Numbered from the stretch's first letter, positions 7,902-16,948 are shown. The stretch is 34,771 bases of DNA from an uncultured Burkholderiales bacterium (GCA_903828695.1 CAIKNE010000003.1:1-34771); one strand, 5' to 3'. The notes: generated by a model not told the origin, from the letters alone. Made by a program: numbers and translations.

Positions 7902-9006
7902 TTAAACGCCTTGTTTAAGCGAAGCTTCAATGAAGACATCTAAGTCGCCGTCGAGTACGCGCTGAGTGTTTGACATCTCTACGTTCGTTCTTAAGTCCTT
8001 AATGCGACTTTGATCCAGCACGTAGCTTCGTATCTGATGACCCCAGCCGACATCTGTTTTGGTGTCCTCTAGCTTTTGTTGAACTTCTAGACGCTTGCGC
8101 ATTTCAAAGTCATAGAGCCTAGAGCGAAGGCGTTTCCATGCCACGTCACGGTTTGAGTGTTGACTACGACTGTCTTGGCACTGCACAACAATGTTGGTTG
8201 GGATGTGAGTCAAGCGCACCGCGGAGTCAGTTTTGTTGATGTGCTGTCCACCCGCCCCACTGGCGCGGTAGGTATCAACGCGAACATCTGCCGGATTGAT
8301 ATCAATTTCGACAGAGTCATCAATTTCTGGGTATACAAATACACTTGCAAAGCTGGTGTGTCGTCCACCTGCTGAGTCAAAGGGCGATTTCCGCACTAGT
8401 CGGTGCACCCCTGTCTCAGTCCTGAGTAGTCCAAACGCATAGTCCCCTTCAATTTTGATCGTTGCGCCTTTTATGCCTGCAACATCTCCTGGGGTTTCGT
8501 CTTCAACAGTTGCTTTAAAACCTTTTCGCTCTGCGTACTTTAAATATTGACGAAGAAGCATGCTCGCCCAATCACAAGCTTCCGTGCCTCCAGCACCAGC
8601 TTGCAAGTCTAAAAACGCATGACTTGGATCTGCGGGATTGTTAAACATCCGTCTGAACTCAAGACGTTCGATATCGGCTTGGAGAACCTTAGTCTCTGTT
8701 TCAATGGTCAGTAATCCCTCTTGATCATCCTCGGATTTAGACATTTCAAAGAGCTCGGAGTTATCGCTCAGCTCACTTTCAAGGCGATAGATGGTTAAAA
8801 CTATTTCTTCTAGGCTTTTTTTCTCCCGACCCAGCTCTTGAGCTTTCTTCGGATCGTTCCAAACCGTTGGGTCTTCCAGGGACGCGTTGACAGTTCTTAG
8901 ACGTTCAGATTTAGCATCGAAGTCAAAGATACCTCCGAAGTTCTTGCGTTCTTTGCGTGAGATCAGCCAAGCTTGTGCCGATTTGATTTAATCTTTCAAC
9001 TTCCAT
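7902..9006 (-). CDS. prfB: peptide chain release factor 2, programmed +1 frameshift
   Basis: RF2 recognises UGA and UAA stops and triggers peptide release. The gene starts at the ATG at 9004-9006, with AAGGA upstream, and runs 27 codons ([16 protein letters not shown]...) to an in-frame TGA at 8923-8925. A +1 shift at CTT TGA C restores the frame and gives a 367-residue protein. The total of 1105 bases is a multiple of three plus one, as expected. The stop-recognition motif SPF falls at ~207-209 and the catalytic GGQ at ~252-254 of the frameshifted product, both intact. Frame finding alone would report only the last 280 residues and wrongly suggest a truncated gene. The frameshift forms a feedback loop in which low RF2 lets ribosomes pause at UGA and shift. 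It lies 61 bases after cobA and 64 before pepN. Confidence 0.97.
8922..8940 (-). promoter_or_regulatory. prfB programmed frameshift site
   Basis: On the coding strand this reads CGGAGG-TAT-CTT-TGA-C. An internal Shine-Dalgarno-like AGG stretch lies three bases before the slippery CTT, followed by the in-frame TGA and a C that weakens termination. This matches the well-known bacterial RF2 autoregulation signal. The shift moves the P-site tRNA-Leu from CTT to TTT, with decoding resuming at GAC. Confidence 0.95.
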
Positions 9007-9067
9007 TTTTAATCCTTATTTATTATCATCTGTCGCAAATTAATTCAAAAGAAGTGCATTTTCCGCC

Positions 9068-9907
9068 TTACTTATTTGCGACTAACTCGCTATTTTCGCA
9101 TGGACTGGCCTGGTTAAGTTGGTAAGCGCTTAGACCCCTCAAAATATCACCAATCACTATGACGCTGGGGCTGGCCAGAGACTCATCCCCAATAGTTACG
9201 TGTAAACGGTTTAGAGTTGTGAGGATATTGCGCTGTGATTGTAGGGTTGCATTTTGGATGATGCTGACCGGTGTGTTTGGGTCCATACTTTCGAGTAGGC
9301 CTAGTTCAATTTCTTTTGAGCCCTTAATTCCCATGTAAATGACAAGGGTCAATTTGGTGGCCTGCGCTGTTTGTCCTATTAAGGACCAGTCCATCTTGTG
9401 CTTGGGTTGTGGCGCGCTGGTGTCTTTGGGGTGTGCTGGGGTTTGTTGATGACCAGTCAAGAAGATTACGCCGTGAGCATGATCTCTATGGGTCAAGCTT
9501 ATTCCAAGTGAGCTCACGGCTGCTAAGCCAGAGGTAATGCCGTTGATGACCTGCACTTGTACGCCAGCGCGGTTTAAACTCTCGACCTCTTCCCCACCTC
9601 TACCAAAGATAAAGGGGTCCCCGCCCTTGAGGCGAACCACGCGTTTGCCGCTCAAAGCTTCTTGGATCATTAGCTTTTCAATAAAGGCTTGTGGAGTTGA
9701 TTTGCACCCCCCACGTTTACCCACATAAAGAGTTCTGGCTTGTGCGCTTATCAAAGCACAAATCTCCTCACTGACCAAGTCGTCCACAAGCACGACGTCA
9801 GCACTTTGCAACACTTTAAGTGCTTTGAGCGTTAAGAGTTCAGGGTCTCCAGGTCCCGCACCCACAAGGGAGACGAGGGGAGTGATAGGCAACTTATTCA
9901 TATTCAC
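9068..9907 (-). CDS. cobA: uroporphyrinogen-III C-methyltransferase (SUMT)
   Basis: This enzyme uses two S-adenosylmethionine to convert uroporphyrinogen III to precorrin-2, the branch point to sirohaem and cobalamin. The 279 residues contain the family signatures in order: SLVGAGPGDPELLTLKAL near the N-terminus, a VDDLVSEEI segment, and VRLKGGDPFIFGRGGEEVE at ~94-112 for SAM binding. It is the stand-alone methyltransferase form; the dehydrogenase/ferrochelatase half of CysG is absent and must be encoded elsewhere. The annotated start is a GTG at 9907 with GGAG ten bases upstream; an ATG two codons later (9901) is equally possible. It follows ybiB by 127 bases on the same strand. Confidence 0.95.
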   Translation of the reverse strand: MNMNKLPITPLVSLVGAGPGDPELLTLKALKVLQSADVVLVDDLVSEEICALISAQARTLYVGKRGGCKSTPQAFIEKLMIQEALSGKRVVRLKGGDPFIFGRGGEEVESLNRAGVQVQVINGITSGLAAVSSLGISLTHRDHAHGVIFLTGHQQTPAHPKDTSAPQPKHKMDWSLIGQTAQATKLTLVIYMGIKGSKEIELGLLESMDPNTPVSIIQNATLQSQRNILTTLNRLHVTIGDESLASPSVIVIGDILRGLSAYQLNQASPCENSELVANK

Positions 9908-10034
9908 GATTGTAGGGCTCCACTATTGTTTGGAGTCCATATTTGCAGTTATCAATGGCAATTTTTACCTGAAAACCGAAGCCAATCTAATTTCTCCCTT
10001 GGTTCGTCTGCGATCAAGCCCAAACTCGCTAAAT

Positions 10035-10967
10035 TTACTTCCTAGCGCAGGCTGTTTGAATAAGTTTTACTTGATCCAAAATCGTTTGAGGGGTGGGAAA
10101 TAAGCCATCCAGTATTTTTTGGGTGTAGTTTGCAATACTTTTTGCATTCAATTCCGCGTTAAAAAATTCCTTAGCCAAGATGCTTCCTTTTTCCGCTTCT
10201 ATCTCGTTTAGAACGATCCCATCTTTAATAACCGTGTAAGCGGGTGCACGTCTTGCATCTGCTACCGCCTCACCCTCGCAGCCCCTTAGCAGCAAGGCAT
10301 TGCCGTGAGTGAGCTCTAGGGTTTTACGCATCGAGATAGCGTATTCAGGATGTGTGTAACTTGTGATCAGAAATGGCTTTGAATCTGGGTGGTGATGGCT
10401 AGGTAAGACAGGTTGAAGGAGTTTTACCATACTGTGTCCTGAGTTCCTTAGGCCAATCGTGCGCCTTACATCGAGTAATTTTTGCAGCGCAGGACTTATT
10501 AAGTTGGTAGGTGCGAAAACAAGTTCACCTGGCTTAAGGACACAAGCAGAATTTGCTTTGAAAATCCCAAGTTCTTGTAAAACGTCTTGGCTTGGTACTC
10601 TTTTGCTCTCGGTCGTGCTGCCGTGAATCAAAACAGCAAACCCCTGTCTTGCCAGTAATAGCCCAAGAAGAGGCGTTAAGACGGGCAGGCGCCGAGCACC
10701 GTTATAAGAAGGTATGACGACGGCGGGGAGGGCGCTATCAGGGGCTGTAAAGTACGTAATTCGCGCTTGCGCGGCGTCTAAGAACCCACTCATCTCCTGC
10801 TCTGTCTCGCCCTTTATTCGCATTGCTAGACAAAAGGCCCCTAGCTGAAGGTCGCTGACTTGACCGTCAAGAATTAAACCCATTAATTCACTTGCTTGCT
10901 CCCGGTTTAGGGCTTTGGCACCGTCTTTACCTCGACCAATTTCGCGGATGAAGGGTTGAATACTCAT
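10035..10967 (-). CDS. ybiB: YbiB-type TrpD2-like DNA-binding protein
   Basis: The 310-residue product has the fold signature of anthranilate phosphoribosyltransferase relatives. An N-terminal helical domain (LNREQASELMGLILDGQVSD, LGAFCLAMRIKGETEQEM) is followed by a nucleoside-phosphorylase-like core (VVIPSYNGARRLP, LLARQGFAVLIHG, RRTIGLRNSGHSMVKLLQP, LLRGCEGEAVAD). The glycine-rich phosphoribosyl loop of true TrpD is replaced by SYNGARR, which fits the YbiB/TrpD2 family, whose characterised E. coli member binds nucleic acid nonspecifically and is linked to the DNA damage response. In some Burkholderiales it neighbours cobA, as here. It is divergent from tsaD across an 84-base spacer that should hold both promoters. 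Confidence 0.88.
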   Translation of the reverse strand: MSIQPFIREIGRGKDGAKALNREQASELMGLILDGQVSDLQLGAFCLAMRIKGETEQEMSGFLDAAQARITYFTAPDSALPAVVIPSYNGARRLPVLTPLLGLLLARQGFAVLIHGSTTESKRVPSQDVLQELGIFKANSACVLKPGELVFAPTNLISPALQKLLDVRRTIGLRNSGHSMVKLLQPVLPSHHHPDSKPFLITSYTHPEYAISMRKTLELTHGNALLLRGCEGEAVADARRAPAYTVIKDGIVLNEIEAEKGSILAKEFFNAELNAKSIANYTQKILDGLFPTPQTILDQVKLIQTACARK

Positions 10968-11051
10968 TACTATACGTTGAAAAAAGGCTTGCTAGGTTGG
11001 GGGCTTAGTCGAGCCACGATAATACAGGCAATTACTTAAGAAGTTGAGCGA

Positions 11052-12101
11052 ATGTTAATTTTAGGAATCGAATCCTCGTGCGATGAAACGGGCGTGGCAT
11101 TGGTTGAGATCTCGCCGGGCACAGGTGCGCCTCAATCCTCCTGGCCCAAGCTCATTTCACAAGCGTTGCACTCTCAAATTGCACTGCACACCCCCTACGG
11201 CGGCGTAGTTCCAGAGCTTGCAAGCCGAGACCACATACAACGCGTTGTTCCTCTCACGCGTGCGGTGATGCAAGGGTCGCATCGCCAATTAGAGGACATC
11301 GATGCGGTTGCTTTTACAAAAGGGCCTGGATTGGCAGGTGCGCTGTTGGTTGGGGCCGGGGTTGCCTGCGCGCTAGGTGCTTCTTTGGATATTCCAGTTC
11401 TAGGGGTACACCACTTGGAGGGGCATTTACTTTCTCCGTTTTTAAGTGCAGATGCACCAAGCTTTCCTTTTATCGCCCTCTTAGTCTCGGGTGGACACAC
11501 TCAACTAATGCGGGTTCTGGGGGTTGGAGAATATGAAATTCTTGGAGAGTCGATTGATGACGCTGCTGGGGAGGCGTTTGACAAATCTGCAAAGTTACTA
11601 GGTATTGATTATCCGGGAGGTAAAGAGCTCTCGGAACTCGCTATCCACGGGAACCCACTTGCTTATGCGTTTCCACGTCCCCTACTTCATAGTAAGGATT
11701 TGAATTTCTCATTTGCTGGTCTTAAAACTGCAGTGCTAACGCAGTGCAAGAAGTTGGGCGGCGAGCTTTTAAATGAGCGTGCCAATTTGGCCGCTTCCAC
11801 ACAGGCGGCTATCGTTGAGGTGTTGGTTAAAAAATCTATAAAAGCCTTGGCGCAAACAGGGCTAAAAACTTTAGTTGTCGCAGGTGGGGTAGGGGCTAAC
11901 AGCGCACTTCGAATGTCCCTCAATTCCGAGTGTCGCAAATTGAACATCCGTGTGCATTACCCTGAGCTTGAGTTTTGTACGGACAACGGGGCAATGATCG
12001 CAATGGCCGCCGCAATGAGAATACAGGCCAAGCGCAGTTCACCTACAAAAGATTACTCTTTTGAGGTGAGCCCGCGATGGCCATTAGATCAAATTAATTA
12101 A
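11052..12101 (+). CDS. tsaD: tRNA t6A37 threonylcarbamoyltransferase subunit TsaD
   Basis: TsaD, with TsaB and TsaE, transfers the threonylcarbamoyl group onto A37 of tRNAs reading ANN codons. The 349-residue product opens with [11 protein letters not shown], the ASKHA nucleotide-fold phosphate loop. The metal-binding HLEGH motif places histidines at 121 and 125, SGGHTQL lies at ~147-153, and the [14 protein letters not shown] adenosine motif near 280 is intact. The ATG at 11052 gives an N-terminus matching the family. An A/T-rich GATAAT at 11019-11024 could be its -10 element. It converges with hsp20; a TTTGAT...ATCAAA palindrome (12131-12149) overlapping the hsp20 stop is the only terminator-like sequence between them, and it is weak. 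Confidence 0.97.
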   Translation: MLILGIESSCDETGVALVEISPGTGAPQSSWPKLISQALHSQIALHTPYGGVVPELASRDHIQRVVPLTRAVMQGSHRQLEDIDAVAFTKGPGLAGALLVGAGVACALGASLDIPVLGVHHLEGHLLSPFLSADAPSFPFIALLVSGGHTQLMRVLGVGEYEILGESIDDAAGEAFDKSAKLLGIDYPGGKELSELAIHGNPLAYAFPRPLLHSKDLNFSFAGLKTAVLTQCKKLGGELLNERANLAASTQAAIVEVLVKKSIKALAQTGLKTLVVAGGVGANSALRMSLNSECRKLNIRVHYPELEFCTDNGAMIAMAAAMRIQAKRSSPTKDYSFEVSPRWPLDQIN

Positions 12102-12144
12102 TTCAAATGGTACGAATGAATAGCGCCTAATTTGATCATGACAA

Positions 12145-12507
12145 TCAAAGAATCGGTAATGTTGTTGCCTGACTTACTGGGACTTTCTTGGTCAATGTAA
12201 GGTACAAAACGCCGTCCTCTAGCTTTGCCGAACTCAACCCAGCGTCAATCTCCTCGGGCAATTCATAACCGCCGCTGTAATTGCGTTTAGCTTGCTCAGT
12301 GGTTTTGATGCGAACCACTTGTCCCTCAATAGAGATATTGAGTTGATCACGAGAAACGCCAGGCACATCGATTTGAAGTTTGTAACTTTTCTCGTCTTGT
12401 TCGACACTAGGGGTGCTATTGGAATTAAGGACGCCATCAATAAAGCGGTCGAACGATGCTGTGTTTGCTCTGCGATAAGAGGGGGGTGCTATAGTGGATA
12501 AAAACAT
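12145..12507 (-). CDS. small heat-shock protein, Hsp20/alpha-crystallin family
   Basis: This ATP-independent holdase binds unfolding proteins and prevents aggregation. The 120-residue product has a short N-terminal arm (to ~32) followed by an alpha-crystallin domain: YKLQIDVPGVSRDQLNISIE, the VVRIKTTE strand, and a GVLYLTLTKK block, the recognised A.L.DGVL.L.LPK-type signature in slightly altered form (AKLEDGVLYLTLTKK). The C-terminus ends in LPIL, equivalent to the IxI/V anchor needed for oligomer assembly. A good Shine-Dalgarno AGGAG lies seven bases before the ATG. A near-consensus sigma-32 promoter lies about 90-120 bases upstream, which strongly supports heat-shock regulation. Confidence 0.93.
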   Translation of the reverse strand: MFLSTIAPPSYRRANTASFDRFIDGVLNSNSTPSVEQDEKSYKLQIDVPGVSRDQLNISIEGQVVRIKTTEQAKRNYSGGYELPEEIDAGLSSAKLEDGVLYLTLTKKVPVSQATTLPIL

Positions 12508-12595
12508 GTAAAACTCCTGGTGTTTTTGGGCCTTGAGCCCGGAATAAACTTAAGCTCAAATCTGAATCGTTTTGAGTTCTTGTTCTATGTATTTC

Positions 12596-12624
12596 AGATG
12601 GGTATACCTACTCTTAATTTCAAG
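12596..12624 (-). promoter_or_regulatory. sigma-32 heat-shock promoter of hsp20
   Basis: On the minus strand CTTGAAA (12624-12618) is followed after 14 bases by ACCCATCT (12603-12596). The RpoH consensus is CTTGAAA, a spacer of 11-16, then CCCCATNT, so only one position differs. Transcription should begin near 12589, leaving an ~80-base leader before the hsp20 ATG at 12507. Confidence 0.82.
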
Positions 12625-12763
12625 TGAAAGAGCCGGGTTATTTTTTTGCGACCGTTGGTCTTGAATTTGGGGAATAATGCCCTATTTGGCCTTTCGCTCC
12701 AATTTGGCGCTTGAGACTCACCTTATCTACCTTTATTAATAATTTTGATATTATTTTTGAACT

Positions 12764-13927
12764 ATGCGCCCACTGATACAAAACCTTGAAGAGTCAAAAA
12801 TACGCGAGGTTGCAAACGCTGCAATAGGCAGGACCGATGTTCTTGCTTTTTGGTTTGGAGAAAGCGACGAAGTCACGCCTGAATTTATCTGTGACGCAGC
12901 AGTTGAGTCCTTAAGGAAGGGGGAGACTTTTTATACCCACAACTTGGGCTTGCCTGAGTTGCGCGATTCGATTGCAAAGGAGATGAGTAAACGCCACGGC
13001 CTGGGCAGGTTTGGGACTCAAAACATTGCCGTTACCTCTGGTGGAGTGAACGCACTTATGATCGCCTCTCAGGCACTTATCTCGCCTGGAGATGAGGTGG
13101 TTGCGGTAACACCTTTGTGGCCTAACTTGTGTGCGCAGGCGGTCATTATGGGTGCAAAACTCACCAGTGTCCCTTTAAAGCCCTTGGACGGCGCATGGAC
13201 GTTGGATATGCAAATGCTTTTGGGGGCATTGACACCTAAAGTCAGGATGCTGATCGTCAATGCGCCAAATAACCCAACGGGGTGGACCCTGAGCGCTGAA
13301 GAGCATCAACTTATATTGAACCATTGCCGCTTAAACGGCATTTGGATTTTGGCCGATGAGGTCTATGAGAATTTGTACTACGAGCCGACCTCAAATGGGT
13401 GTGCTCCAAGCTTTTTAGATGTGGCTACACCACAAGATCGATTGATAGTGGTCCATAGCTTCTCTAAAAGCTTTCTAATGACGGGTTGGCGCCTAGGCTG
13501 GATGGTAGTACCCGAGGAAATTTTAGGCTCGGTTGGTAAATTGATCGAATTTAATACCTCTTGCGCTAGTTTATTTACCCAGCGCGGCGGGGTTGTGGCA
13601 CTTTCTCGGATACAAGAGATTACGCCAAAAGTTGTTGCGCATCTTAAAATGTGTCGCGATACACTCATCGGACAACTAAAAACCATGGAGCGCCTGGAGT
13701 TGTCTAGTCCCAAGGGAGGGATGTACGCATTCTTTAAAATAAGCGGACATACCGACTCACTTCAAATTGCAAAAAGGCTGGTCAGCGAGGCAGGACTAGG
13801 CATTGCGCCTGGCGAGGCATTTGCCCCCGAGTCTCGAGATTGGCTCAGATGGTGTTTTGCCTCCAAAGACCTCAACAGGCTCTTAGATGGGGCAGAAAGG
13901 CTAGACAACTGGATACGCAAAAATTAA
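12764..13927 (+). CDS. PLP-dependent aminotransferase, class I/II
   Basis: The 387-residue product is a fold-type I aminotransferase. The substrate/cofactor segment TSGGVNALMIAS (~95-106) positions the PLP phosphate, NAPNNPTGW carries the conserved Asn and Pro, and LADEVYENLYY holds the Asp and Tyr that contact the pyridine ring. The Schiff-base lysine is Lys235 in SFSKSFLMTGWRLGW, with the phosphate-binding Arg a few residues later. The C-terminal WLRWCF contains the arginine that normally binds the substrate alpha-carboxylate. The exact amino donor cannot be read from sequence; aspartate, alanine or aromatic substrates are all possible, so no symbol is given. It is monocistronic in appearance, with an AT-rich 3' flank. 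Confidence 0.9.
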   Translation: MRPLIQNLEESKIREVANAAIGRTDVLAFWFGESDEVTPEFICDAAVESLRKGETFYTHNLGLPELRDSIAKEMSKRHGLGRFGTQNIAVTSGGVNALMIASQALISPGDEVVAVTPLWPNLCAQAVIMGAKLTSVPLKPLDGAWTLDMQMLLGALTPKVRMLIVNAPNNPTGWTLSAEEHQLILNHCRLNGIWILADEVYENLYYEPTSNGCAPSFLDVATPQDRLIVVHSFSKSFLMTGWRLGWMVVPEEILGSVGKLIEFNTSCASLFTQRGGVVALSRIQEITPKVVAHLKMCRDTLIGQLKTMERLELSSPKGGMYAFFKISGHTDSLQIAKRLVSEAGLGIAPGEAFAPESRDWLRWCFASKDLNRLLDGAERLDNWIRKN

Positions 13928-14078
13928 ACATATATTTATTAATACTTTAATACTAAAAATATGTCAATATGCGCTATTTCTTCCAGAAAAATCACTGCGG
14001 CACTTGTCCTCAAACATTTATCTGTTTTCTGACTGGCTAAAGGTGTAACACAGGTCTACGCTGTTGGTTGGCCGTGGA

Positions 14079-14109
14079 TTAGCCAAATTTAATCTAAGTC
14101 AGCTATAAT
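14079..14109 (+). promoter_or_regulatory. probable rpsO promoter
   Basis: A perfect TATAAT lies at 14104-14109. The best -35 candidate is the weak TTAGCC at 14079-14084 with a 19-base spacer; TAGCCA one base on gives 18. The start would be near 14116, producing a leader of about 97 bases before rpsO. The -10 is convincing; the -35 is not. Confidence 0.5.
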
Positions 14110-14160
14110 CTATTGTTGTCAGGGAACAAGGCTAATGCTTTGGGACTTAGCAACTAATCA

Positions 14161-14188
14161 CGCCTTCTGGCATTTCCGGCTGTTGGCG
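14161..14188 (+). promoter_or_regulatory. rpsO leader hairpin, possible S15 autoregulation site
   Basis: CGCC (14161-14164) pairs with GGCG (14185-14188), and inside it CTGG (14167-14170) pairs with CCGG (14176-14179) around a CATTT loop. The inner stem contains a U-G wobble next to a G-C pair, the kind of element S15 recognises in 16S rRNA. Autoregulation of rpsO by S15 through structured leaders is known in several bacteria with unrelated structures. The pairing is by eye and the role inferred. Confidence 0.4.
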
Positions 14189-14212
14189 CATGTAAAACTT
14201 TTTGGAAAAACA

Positions 14213-14476
14213 ATGAATATTCAACAAACGTCTGAAGTCGTTAAGGCTAACGCACGCAGTGCAAACGATACTGGGAGTCCTGAGGTTCAGGTTGCTCTTT
14301 TAACAGCTCGTATCAATGAGTTGACCCCCCACTTTAAGACTCATGCTAAAGATCATCACGGTCGCCGTGGACTCTTGCGCATGGTAAGTCGTCGTCGTAA
14401 ATTGCTCGATTATTTGAAATCTAAAGATGCAGATCGCTACACTCAGTTGATCGCTAAATTAGGTTTACGTAAGTAA
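14213..14476 (+). CDS. rpsO: 30S ribosomal protein S15
   Basis: S15 is a primary 16S rRNA-binding protein of the small-subunit platform. The 87-residue product shows the four-helix signature: [18 protein letters not shown], then [19 protein letters not shown] with the RNA-contacting HH.SRR-type block, and [14 protein letters not shown]. The frame stays open upstream to an ATG at 14135, which would add 26 residues; I reject that start because S15 proteins begin near MNIQQ and TGGAAA sits just before the 14213 ATG. A strong terminator follows at 14525-14557. rpsO just before pnp is widely conserved in bacteria. Confidence 0.97.
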   Translation: MNIQQTSEVVKANARSANDTGSPEVQVALLTARINELTPHFKTHAKDHHGRRGLLRMVSRRRKLLDYLKSKDADRYTQLIAKLGLRK

Positions 14477-14524
14477 TAACTTAAGTTTGATCGAGCATCA
14501 AATCTTGATTATGTTTTAGAAGCA

Positions 14525-14557
14525 AACGCCTGAGTTAATTCATAGCTCAGGCGTTTT
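14525..14557 (+). terminator. Rho-independent terminator after rpsO
   Basis: AACGCCTGAG (14525-14534) is the perfect reverse complement of CTCAGGCGTT (14546-14555), an 11-base loop separating them, and the 3' arm runs into TTTTG. The G+C-rich ten-pair stem and T-run form a standard intrinsic terminator, which separates rpsO from most pnp transcription. Confidence 0.88.
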
Positions 14558-14618
14558 GTGCTTCAAGCATTATCAAATCGTTGGAGTAGGTTGGAGATTA
14601 GCAGGGCTGAAGCTGTGT

Positions 14619-14687
14619 CATTCCAAAAGACCAGCGCAACTCAGGAGTGGATATCAAGGCCTCCTAAGATTGTGTTTTTTTGGAATG
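14619..14687 (+). promoter_or_regulatory. long hairpin in the pnp leader
   Basis: CATTCCAAAA (14619-14628) pairs perfectly with TTTTGGAATG (14678-14687). Within the intervening arm AGGAG (14643-14647) pairs with CTCCT (14661-14665), giving a long two-part stem about 90 bases before the pnp ATG. In E. coli an RNase III-cleaved hairpin in the pnp leader mediates autoregulation by PNPase; a similar role is inferred here from position and shape, not from sequence identity. A second hairpin, AGGCTTT with AAAGCCT (about 14721-14753), lies nearer the start. Confidence 0.5.
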
Positions 14688-14779
14688 GCATCGTGTTCTG
14701 AGAATCCTTTTCCTCTCCAGGCTTTTAAGGCTGCCCTTTTTTAAAGCCTTGTAGTTATAGTGAAATTGGAGAAACACAT

Positions 14780-16948
14780 ATGTCACTTTTTAATAAAGTT
14801 ACCAAAACCTTTCAATGGGGACAACACAAGGTCACGATGGAGACCGGTGAAATTGCTCGACAAGCCACTGGTGCGGTCGTTGTTGATATTGAAGGCACTG
14901 TTATTTTGGCAACAGTCGTTGCATCTAAGTCATCTAAGCCAGGGCAAGATTTCTTCCCGCTGACGGTTGATTACATTGAGAAGACTTATGCTGCGGGCAA
15001 GATTCCCGGTAGCTTCTTCAAGCGCGAAGCAAAACCTAGTGAATTAGAGACTTTGACAAGTCGCTTGATCGACCGTCCTATTCGTCCTCTTTTCCCCGAA
15101 GGCTTTTACAACGAAGTGCATGTGGTCATTCATACCATGTCCTTGAATCCCGAGGTGGATGCAGATATGGCTGCGATGATTGGAGCCTCTGCTGCTTTGT
15201 CTATATCCGGCGTACCGTTTAATGGCCCTATTGGCGCCGCGCGCGTGGGCTATATCAACGGTGAATACGTTTTAAATCCAGGCCAAACTCAGCGCAAGGG
15301 CAGCATCATGGACCTCGTGGTTGCGGGTACTGAGACAGCCGTTTTAATGGTTGAGTCTGAGGCGCAGCAATTGTCTGAGGAAGTAATGCTTGGAGCTGTG
15401 ATGTTTGGTCATACCCAAGGTCGTATCGTCATTGACGCTATTCATGAGTTGGTTAAGGAAGCGGGCAAGCCGGCTTGGGAGTGGAGTGCACCTGCACGTG
15501 ATGAGGCGTTTGAATCTAAGGTCAAGGCACTTGCTCAAGATGCGCTTAATGCGGCTTATCAAATTCGCAACAAGCAGTCCAGAACTCAGGCTTGTCGCGA
15601 GGCTTATGCAGCCGTTAAAGCCGGCCTGACTGAGGCAGGCGTAGAGTTTGACTCAATCAAAGTAGATAACCTTTTGTTTGAAATTGAAGCTCGCATTGTG
15701 CGCGGCCAAATTCTCTCCGGTGAACCGCGAATTGATGGTCGCGACACTCGTACTGTTCGCCCTATTGAGATTCGCACGGGTGTGCTACCGCGTACCCACG
15801 GCTCTGCACTTTTCACTAGGGGTGAGACTCAGGCCTTGGTGATCTCTACCTTAGGCACAGACCGCGATGCACAGCGTATCGACGCCTTGAGCGGTGAGTT
15901 TGAAGACCGCTTCATGTTCCACTACAACATGCCTCCCTTTGCCACTGGCGAAGTCGGTCGCATGGGTAGCACAAAGCGTCGCGAGATTGGTCACGGCCGT
16001 TTGGCTAAAAGAGCCCTCGTTGCTTGCTTGCCCACCAAAGAAGAGTTTCCTTACACTGTGCGTGTTGTATCTGAGATTACAGAATCTAACGGATCTTCTT
16101 CCATGGCATCAGTATGTGGTGGATGTTTGGCGTTAATGGATGCAGGTGTTCCAATGAAAGCTCACGTTGCAGGAATTGCGATGGGTTTGATTAAAGAAGA
16201 AAACCGTTTCGCCGTTTTGACTGACATTTTGGGTGATGAAGATCACCTGGGCGATATGGACTTTAAAGTTGCAGGTACTCCAAACGGAATTACTGCACTT
16301 CAAATGGACATCAAAATTCAAGGGATTACCCAAGAAATCATGCAGGTCGCTTTGGCGCAGGCTAAGGAAGCAAGACTTCACATTTTGGGCATCATGCAAT
16401 CAACAATGGGTTCTGCAAACACTGAGATCAGTGACTTTGCGCCACGTTTGTACACCATGAAGATCAATCCTGAGAAAATCAGAGACGTGATTGGTAAGGG
16501 CGGCGCAACTATTCGTGCATTGACAGAAGAGACTGGTACTCAGATCGATATCTCTGAGGACGGCGTCATCACCATTGCATCCAGTGAAGGCGCTAAAGCT
16601 GAGGAAGCCAAGCGCCGCATTGAGGAGATCACGGCTGAGGTTGAAATTGGCAAGATTTATGAAGGTCCTGTAACTAAGATTTTGGATTTCGGTGCACTGA
16701 TTAACTTATTGCCCGGAAAAGATGGGCTCTTGCACATCAGCCAAATCAGTCACGAAAGAATCGCCAAGGTGAGCGACGTGTTAGCTGAAGGCCAAATTGT
16801 CCGAGTTAAGGTATTGGAAACGGATGAGAAAGGTCGCGTTAAGTTGTCCATGAAAGCGTTGACAGAGCGCCCTGCGCCTGCTGCTCAAGCGGACTCACCT
16901 GCGCATGACTCACACTCAGCTCATGAGCACTCACCTCACCAAGACTAA
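14780..16948 (+). CDS. pnp: polyribonucleotide nucleotidyltransferase (PNPase)
   Basis: PNPase degrades RNA phosphorolytically from the 3' end and is a degradosome component. The 722-residue product has two RNase PH domains (about 10-235 and 310-545) joined by a helical linker, then a KH domain with [11 protein letters not shown] at ~570 and an S1 domain at ~622-690 ([30 protein letters not shown]). The catalytic second core retains [13 protein letters not shown] and the SSMASVCGG block. The last ~20 residues after the S1 domain are Ala/His/Ser-rich ([13 protein letters not shown]), a low-complexity tail that could bind metal or be disordered. GGAG lies nine bases before the ATG. Leader hairpins upstream suggest autoregulation. 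Confidence 0.98.
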   Translation: MSLFNKVTKTFQWGQHKVTMETGEIARQATGAVVVDIEGTVILATVVASKSSKPGQDFFPLTVDYIEKTYAAGKIPGSFFKREAKPSELETLTSRLIDRPIRPLFPEGFYNEVHVVIHTMSLNPEVDADMAAMIGASAALSISGVPFNGPIGAARVGYINGEYVLNPGQTQRKGSIMDLVVAGTETAVLMVESEAQQLSEEVMLGAVMFGHTQGRIVIDAIHELVKEAGKPAWEWSAPARDEAFESKVKALAQDALNAAYQIRNKQSRTQACREAYAAVKAGLTEAGVEFDSIKVDNLLFEIEARIVRGQILSGEPRIDGRDTRTVRPIEIRTGVLPRTHGSALFTRGETQALVISTLGTDRDAQRIDALSGEFEDRFMFHYNMPPFATGEVGRMGSTKRREIGHGRLAKRALVACLPTKEEFPYTVRVVSEITESNGSSSMASVCGGCLALMDAGVPMKAHVAGIAMGLIKEENRFAVLTDILGDEDHLGDMDFKVAGTPNGITALQMDIKIQGITQEIMQVALAQAKEARLHILGIMQSTMGSANTEISDFAPRLYTMKINPEKIRDVIGKGGATIRALTEETGTQIDISEDGVITIASSEGAKAEEAKRRIEEITAEVEIGKIYEGPVTKILDFGALINLLPGKDGLLHISQISHERIAKVSDVLAEGQIVRVKVLETDEKGRVKLSMKALTERPAPAAQADSPAHDSHSAHEHSPHQD

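Noticed and set aside
7902-8744. prfB as a truncated 280-residue gene starting at 8744
   Set aside because: The upstream frame plus a canonical frameshift site completes a normal RF2.
14135-14212. N-terminal extension of rpsO by 26 residues
   Set aside because: S15 proteins begin at MNIQQ-like residues and a ribosome site sits before 14213; kept only as a finding about the leader.
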